Origin: Helicoverpa zea
Lineage: Eukaryota; Arthropoda; Insecta; Lepidoptera; Noctuidae
DNA length: 64,000 nucleotides
Assembly: GCF_022581195.2 (NCBI RefSeq)
Contig: NC_061482.1
Span: 15,500,001-15,564,000, forward strand
Direction of reading: 5' to 3'
Part shown: positions 56,101 to 62,100 of the stretch, piece by piece
Layout of the letters: each line of letters starts with the position of its first letter
Position numbering within the stretch: position 1 is the stretch's first letter
The notes under the pieces: model-generated
Seen by the model: only the letters and a program-made list of their open reading frames with translations
Database searches by the model: none
Told to the model about the DNA's origin: nothing
Made by a program: the position numbers and the translations under genes

Positions 56101-59100
56101 GCCGAGGTTTATAAACCGATTTACGTGATTCTTTTTTTGTTCGACGCGGAATAGCTGCCAGTTGGTCCCATAGTCATCAGGTCAAGATCTGATGAAGGAA
56201 ACCCTGAGAAATCAAGGGCAACCTTCGAAAGTTGTAGGCATTTGATCAACACCCAACTTTTGAACCAGCTCCCTCCTCTTCCTCCGATCCAGAACGGTAC
56301 ACGGGTACCTCATCCATATTTCGTAATAATACTAAGTTTCCTTAATAGATAGTAAGTTAGTAGTTTCATAAGTACATTTAATAGTTATAATAGTCAAAAT
56401 ATGAAAGCAAAAGCAACAAAAAACTATTTATTTTCTTAACATAAACAGACGTTACATGCAAGCATCGGTCGTTGCAAACGCACTGCGCTCGGATCTTTCA
56501 AACTTGCACACGAAAACAGCTGAACGCGACCCGAACCCGATCGCGTGTGCCAAACTGTTGAGGAATTTTCATTATTGTTGAGAGTTAAAAAATAAATTTA
56601 ATAACCAACAATAGAAATTATAACAGTTCATGCAAGTTGTAAAAATATGATTATTTTGTCAAAACCTCTGTTGTCGGTAACTTAGTAATTTTGTCGGAAG
56701 TTCAGTATTTTAGTCGGAACTTTAGTTTTATTACTCGAAGATCGAATTTTCTTTAGGAGAAAAAGTTATTTGAACCTGCTCATATTTGTAGTTAAAATTG
56801 ATATTTTTTGTCGTTTATGTTTTCGATTTTTTGTCGGTAATTCATTATAACGCTGGTTATTTAGAATAATAGTCGGCCACAGATCGCTGGAGATTAATTT
56901 GTTTTTCGGAACCATTATTATTATCCATTAGCCACGAGCTCTTCCACTACATAAGAAAACGTTCCATAATTATAACACATTCCATATTCTCTGATTCTTT
57001 CAAGCATCTACCTTTTGCCGTTATCGATGTCGAGCAAAAATAAGCAACAAAATCACGTTTGTTGTATGGGAGCCCTCCAAAATATTTATGTTATTCTAGT
57101 TTTCAGTATTTGTTGTTATAGCGGCAACAGAAATACCATCATCTGTGAAAAATTCAACTCTCTAACTATCACGGTTCATGAGATACAGCCTACGGACACG
57201 GATACGGACAGAGGAGCGAAAACAATAGGGTCCCGTTTTACCTTTTGGGTACGGGACCCTAATAAGTAGTATACACATATTTGATACACGTTGTATTTAA
57301 CCTGTTCACGTTATTTCAGCTGGCGCATCATATCCCTGCGTGCGCTGGTGAATGTGTGCGTCGTCATACTGCTGGCAGTGTCAGCCTACGCCGTCGTCAC
57401 CGTCGTCTATCGCTCAGACGATAACTTGCTGGTGAGAAGCTGGTGGCGAGAGAACGAAACGACAATAGTTGTCACGGTTATCTCCATAACATTTCCTGTA
57501 TTTTTTGAACTGCTTGGATTCCTGGAGCATTATCACCCACGAAAGCAGCTCAGGTTACAACTAGCCAGGTAATAGTTAAAGAACAATGTCAGACGGCCAT
57601 AGTAACTTAGGCTCAATAAAAATATTTCATGGACAGTGAAAATTCTTACAGTTTTTTGGTGTAGTTTAATGTCAGAAGCTTTTCTATGTTTCCACTTTTG
57701 CATTGAACTTCTCAAAACCAAATTATTCCAAATTATTAAAACGAAAAACCTGAACTCGATAAACAAAATAATTACTTATTAAAATGTTTTTTTTTTTTTT
57801 TTTAAAGTTCTAGATAACAATTAAATATTTTATAAGTTAGTATTTTATATTTAAATTGTTGTAGTAAAGAACTTTGTGTCCGTGAGAATTTAGTTTTAAA
57901 AGTTGTTTGGGTGGGCCGAAACCTGACATTGTTCTTTATATGATTATTTTATCGCTTTTCGAGCAATTATACCCCGCGCGGCGAATCATGATCCGTATGA
58001 CGTTTCAACTGACAGTAGTAATAGTGATGCGAAACTTCGATGCTTTATGCGTCGTCTACTTACCTCCACCTGTCCGATTGGAATCACTTAGCAAATTCCT
58101 CGATAATACGTCTAATGTTATGAACCATGTTATTTAGTGACATAATTATCATGGGCGATTTAAACTTAAGTTTTATCAAATGGACCAAAGAGTCCTTTAA
58201 TTATCTGATCCCGTCAAATTATAATTCTACAATAGGTTATTCTTTTATAGATTTCATCACAGAAAACGATTTAAAACAAGTAAATGCCATAAGTAATGTA
58301 GACGGTAATTTTTTAGATATAATTCTGACAAATATACTGACAGTACTGTAGTGATGCCTTCTAGTGTCTAGTCACTAAAGTGGATCTAAAACATCCTCCC
58401 CTTCTTCTTAATCTCACTTCACATGTTTCGCAAAGTTACTTGGAATCAAATCCTAGATGCGACTTTAACTTTTTTAAAGCCGACTATAAAAAAATAATAA
58501 CAAAACTAAAAAGTATTAACTGGAACATTGCGTTCTTGGAATCTGTAACTGTGAATGATATGCTATCTACCTTTTACCAACTGTTAAGAGATATTATTGC
58601 ACAGTATGTACCTAAACGGAGGGCAAGGTTGTCTGAGTTTCCACCCTGGTTTGACACTGCACTTAGAAAGCTTCTCTCAGAAAAGAATTCTAAGAGACTT
58701 AAGTACATGAAATACAAAAATCCTCGTGATAAGCTTGAGTACGAAATTCTGCGAAACCGTTGCCAGAAACAATTGAAGGCATGTTATAATAAGTATATCA
58801 CCCGAGTAGAAGATAACATTGTTAAAAACCCCAAACTTTTATGGAATTATGTAAACAGTAAGCGCAAGGGAGATCTATCACTACCTGGAATTATGCATTC
58901 TGACGAGCTAACTGAGGATAATGGTCTTGGTATAGCAAATCTCTTTGCAAGTCATTTCTCATCCGTTTACAGCTGTTCCTGTTCTAATCAAACATTACAT
59001 TGTGTCATAAATTCATCATCAAGTAGTTCTTTTGGCCGTATTAGATTCACAGAAAGAGAAGTTCTAAATAAAATCAAAAGATTGGATACTCTGAAGGGCG

Positions 59101-62100
59101 CGGGTCCGGATATGATACCTCCTTTATTTGTCAAACGTTGTGGACAATATCTTGCTTTACCGCTCTGCCTAATCCTCAATCGTTCTTTTGAGGATGGCGT
59201 CTTTCCGGATGAATGGAAAAAAGCTCGAATCGTACCTGTCTTTAAAAAAGGAGATCAGAATAATGTAAAGAATTACCGTCCTATTTCCATTCTGTCTTGT
59301 TTTTCAAAATTGTGTGAGTCCCTACTATGTCCTATCATTACAAAATACATGAATAGTATCATCACAACTGCACAACATGGCTTTATAACCGGCCGCTCCG
59401 TTCAAACCAACCTTGTGTCTTTTGTGTCGGATCTGTCTGTGGCTGTTGACAACGGGAAACAAATTGATGCTATATACACAGACTTTTCTAGTGCTTTTGA
59501 CAAAGTCAGTCATCCCCTTTTGCTGAGCAAACTTGAATCCCTTGGCATACACGGAAGTCTTTTAAATTGGTTTCAATCCTACCTATTCCAAAGACCACAA
59601 ACAGTATCAGTAAAGGGGTATGACTCAGAAATATACTTTGCCAGGTCTGGCGTGCCGCAGGGCTCTCATCTCGGACCCACTTTATTCACTGTTTTTATCA
59701 ATGATATCACGAATCAAATTAAACACTCAAAATTGTCCCTATACGCAGATGATCTAAAGATATATCGAGAAGTAAATTCTACATCCGATGTTGATCTTAT
59801 TCAAAAAGACCTTGACCGAATTCGAGACTGGTGTCAAAAAAATTCAATGACTCTCAACGCATCTAAATGTTACCACATCAAGTACACAAAAAGAAGAGCT
59901 CCTATACACTCGAATTACAATATTGATGGAACAATATTGCAAGAAGTCAATGAAATTAGAGATCTGGGTGTTATTATAGACAGTAAATTAACCTTTTCCT
60001 CACATATTAACGCGGCAGCAAAAAAAGGAGCTCGGATGTTAGGATTCATAAAAAGAAATACCAAAGAGTTTCGTCTTATACGGACAAAAAAAATATTATA
60101 TTATAGTCTTGTACAAAGTCATCTGGAATTTGCCTCTGAAGTGTGGAGTCCCATATATGCTGTGCAATCTCAGAGGATTGAGAGTATCCAACGAGCGTTT
60201 ACCAGACATCTGGCGTATATCTCGTCCGGAATTTCACATAGGGTCCCATACTATCAAAGACTAAATTTCTTTAAAATGAATACTCTCCATAATCGTCGCA
60301 AAATTCATGACATTCAATTCTTACACAAACTCATTAATGGAAAGACAGATTGTAGCGAATTAGTTCATCACATTAAACTTGCTGTTCCCACCAGAATACC
60401 GCGATACCCAATCACCAAACCATTCCACATTCCATTTTACAGAACCAATGTTGGTAAACGCTCGCCTATGGCACGAATTTGCAGTGAATATAACTCTTTG
60501 TGCGGGAGCTCGGACAATTTTGACATTTTCCATGATTCCTATAATAAATTTAAGCGCAATGTAAATGCCTCATATAAATTAAATTTTGCACAAAATTGAC
60601 CAATTTGAATAGTACCTTGTCATTTACCTCTATCGATTCTTCTTCTTTTTTTTTATTATTATTTTTGTTATGCATAGTTTGGTTTAGTTTAATTTAAGTT
60701 ATTTTTAATTTGAACGTTGTGCGCACCTGTAATTAACATATTTACGCAGGACTTATTACAATAGTAAACTTATATATGTGAAAGTATTTGTAAATAAGTT
60801 GTTGGTGTGCCTAAATAAATAAATAAATAAACTTCGATAAAATTCTGTTAGGCAAAGGTCATGTCATTCAGCCAAGTCATTCAACGGCTTTATTATATTT
60901 TATTTTACTGTACGTTAATTTTTATTAAAATTGCACAATTTAAAGAGAAGAATTTTTAGAATTCTTTTTGAATTTAATTTTAAAGAATTCATAATTTTCA
61001 GCTTCATGGAAAAATATTTAAAAGGTGGACATAGACCTACCGTATTTTTTTAATTCAGTCATATCATGTCTTGTCAGTCTGCTTGCGACTACTTGCGAGT
61101 GCTCTAACGCCTTGTATGCGCCACGTGTTTCTTTGTTAGCTGAGTTTTGTTTCTGTTTTCGCTGTTATTTGTTGATTTTCGGTTTTGCAAAATGCCGAAA
61201 AGACAGCGGAAAACTGTTCTCAACACTGAAGTTCGCGAGTTTGTAGTTCGTTTGCGAGACTATTTTGCTCGTGAACAACAAAATGGGATCGAGATGTTCA
61301 ATTCGACAATATTATTGACCAACCTCTACTAATAAACGTCACAGATAGCTGCAGTTCGGACTCAGATTTTGAGGATCCACTTGACCCTGTATCTGATACA
61401 GATTGATTAAAAATAAAATACAAATATACTGTGTTTTTTTTTACTCAAAGCATTTGTACCAACAAATTATCGATATTTTGTGTATCGATGTGTCCCTTTT
61501 TTTTCGATAACAGCTTGACGACGTAACTTTTGCAGCACGTACCATGTACATTTCGATTGAGTTTTTTTTCCATTATTTCCGAACATTACGCAATAATTTC
61601 TTAATATTCATATTTATAATTTACAAATGTACACAATTATGATTTTTTCGAATTTTTAATGGGCCTGTTAAGGATTTGTTGTGACAGGCCGTCACTACAA
61701 TGTTAAGCGCTAACGAACTGTCATAGGGATCATCATTCGCCGCGCGGGGTATAATACGTTTTTAAATTATTTTTTTTTTCTTGTAGGATCATGTTGTTGA
61801 ATCTCCTCAATCTTTACTCCCTTATATTTGCTTTATTCAGCAAAATTGAGGGCATGAGCAAGGAACTGGATTCGTTAAAACCAACACTTAATTTAAATGC
61901 AACTATAACACCGAATGAAACATTGAATCTAAGTGAATCTTATACAACAAGATTACCAGACTTTTGCGTTGAGCAGATAATTTCGTGTGGGCCCTGCGAC
62001 ATACAGATTACATTACCGGTGAAATTAGCTGACGGGATTGTTTTAAAAACAGCTTCAGCGCCATTCCCAAAAAAACTGGCTCCTAAAATACTCTTGAGAC

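Larger units (their letters stand above)
57972..61749 (+). mobile_element. Tc1/mariner-like transposon split by a LINE
   Basis: 30-bp terminal inverted repeats (CCCCGCGCGGCGAATCATG at the left; two mismatches) flanked by TATA, so a TA duplication is likely. The first 60 bp and the last 911 bp are the transposon itself; the middle is the LINE 58042-60828. A plus-strand transposase N-terminus remains at 61192-61332. It lies in Tmc intron 10, ending 37 bp before the exon 11 acceptor. Confidence 0.8.
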
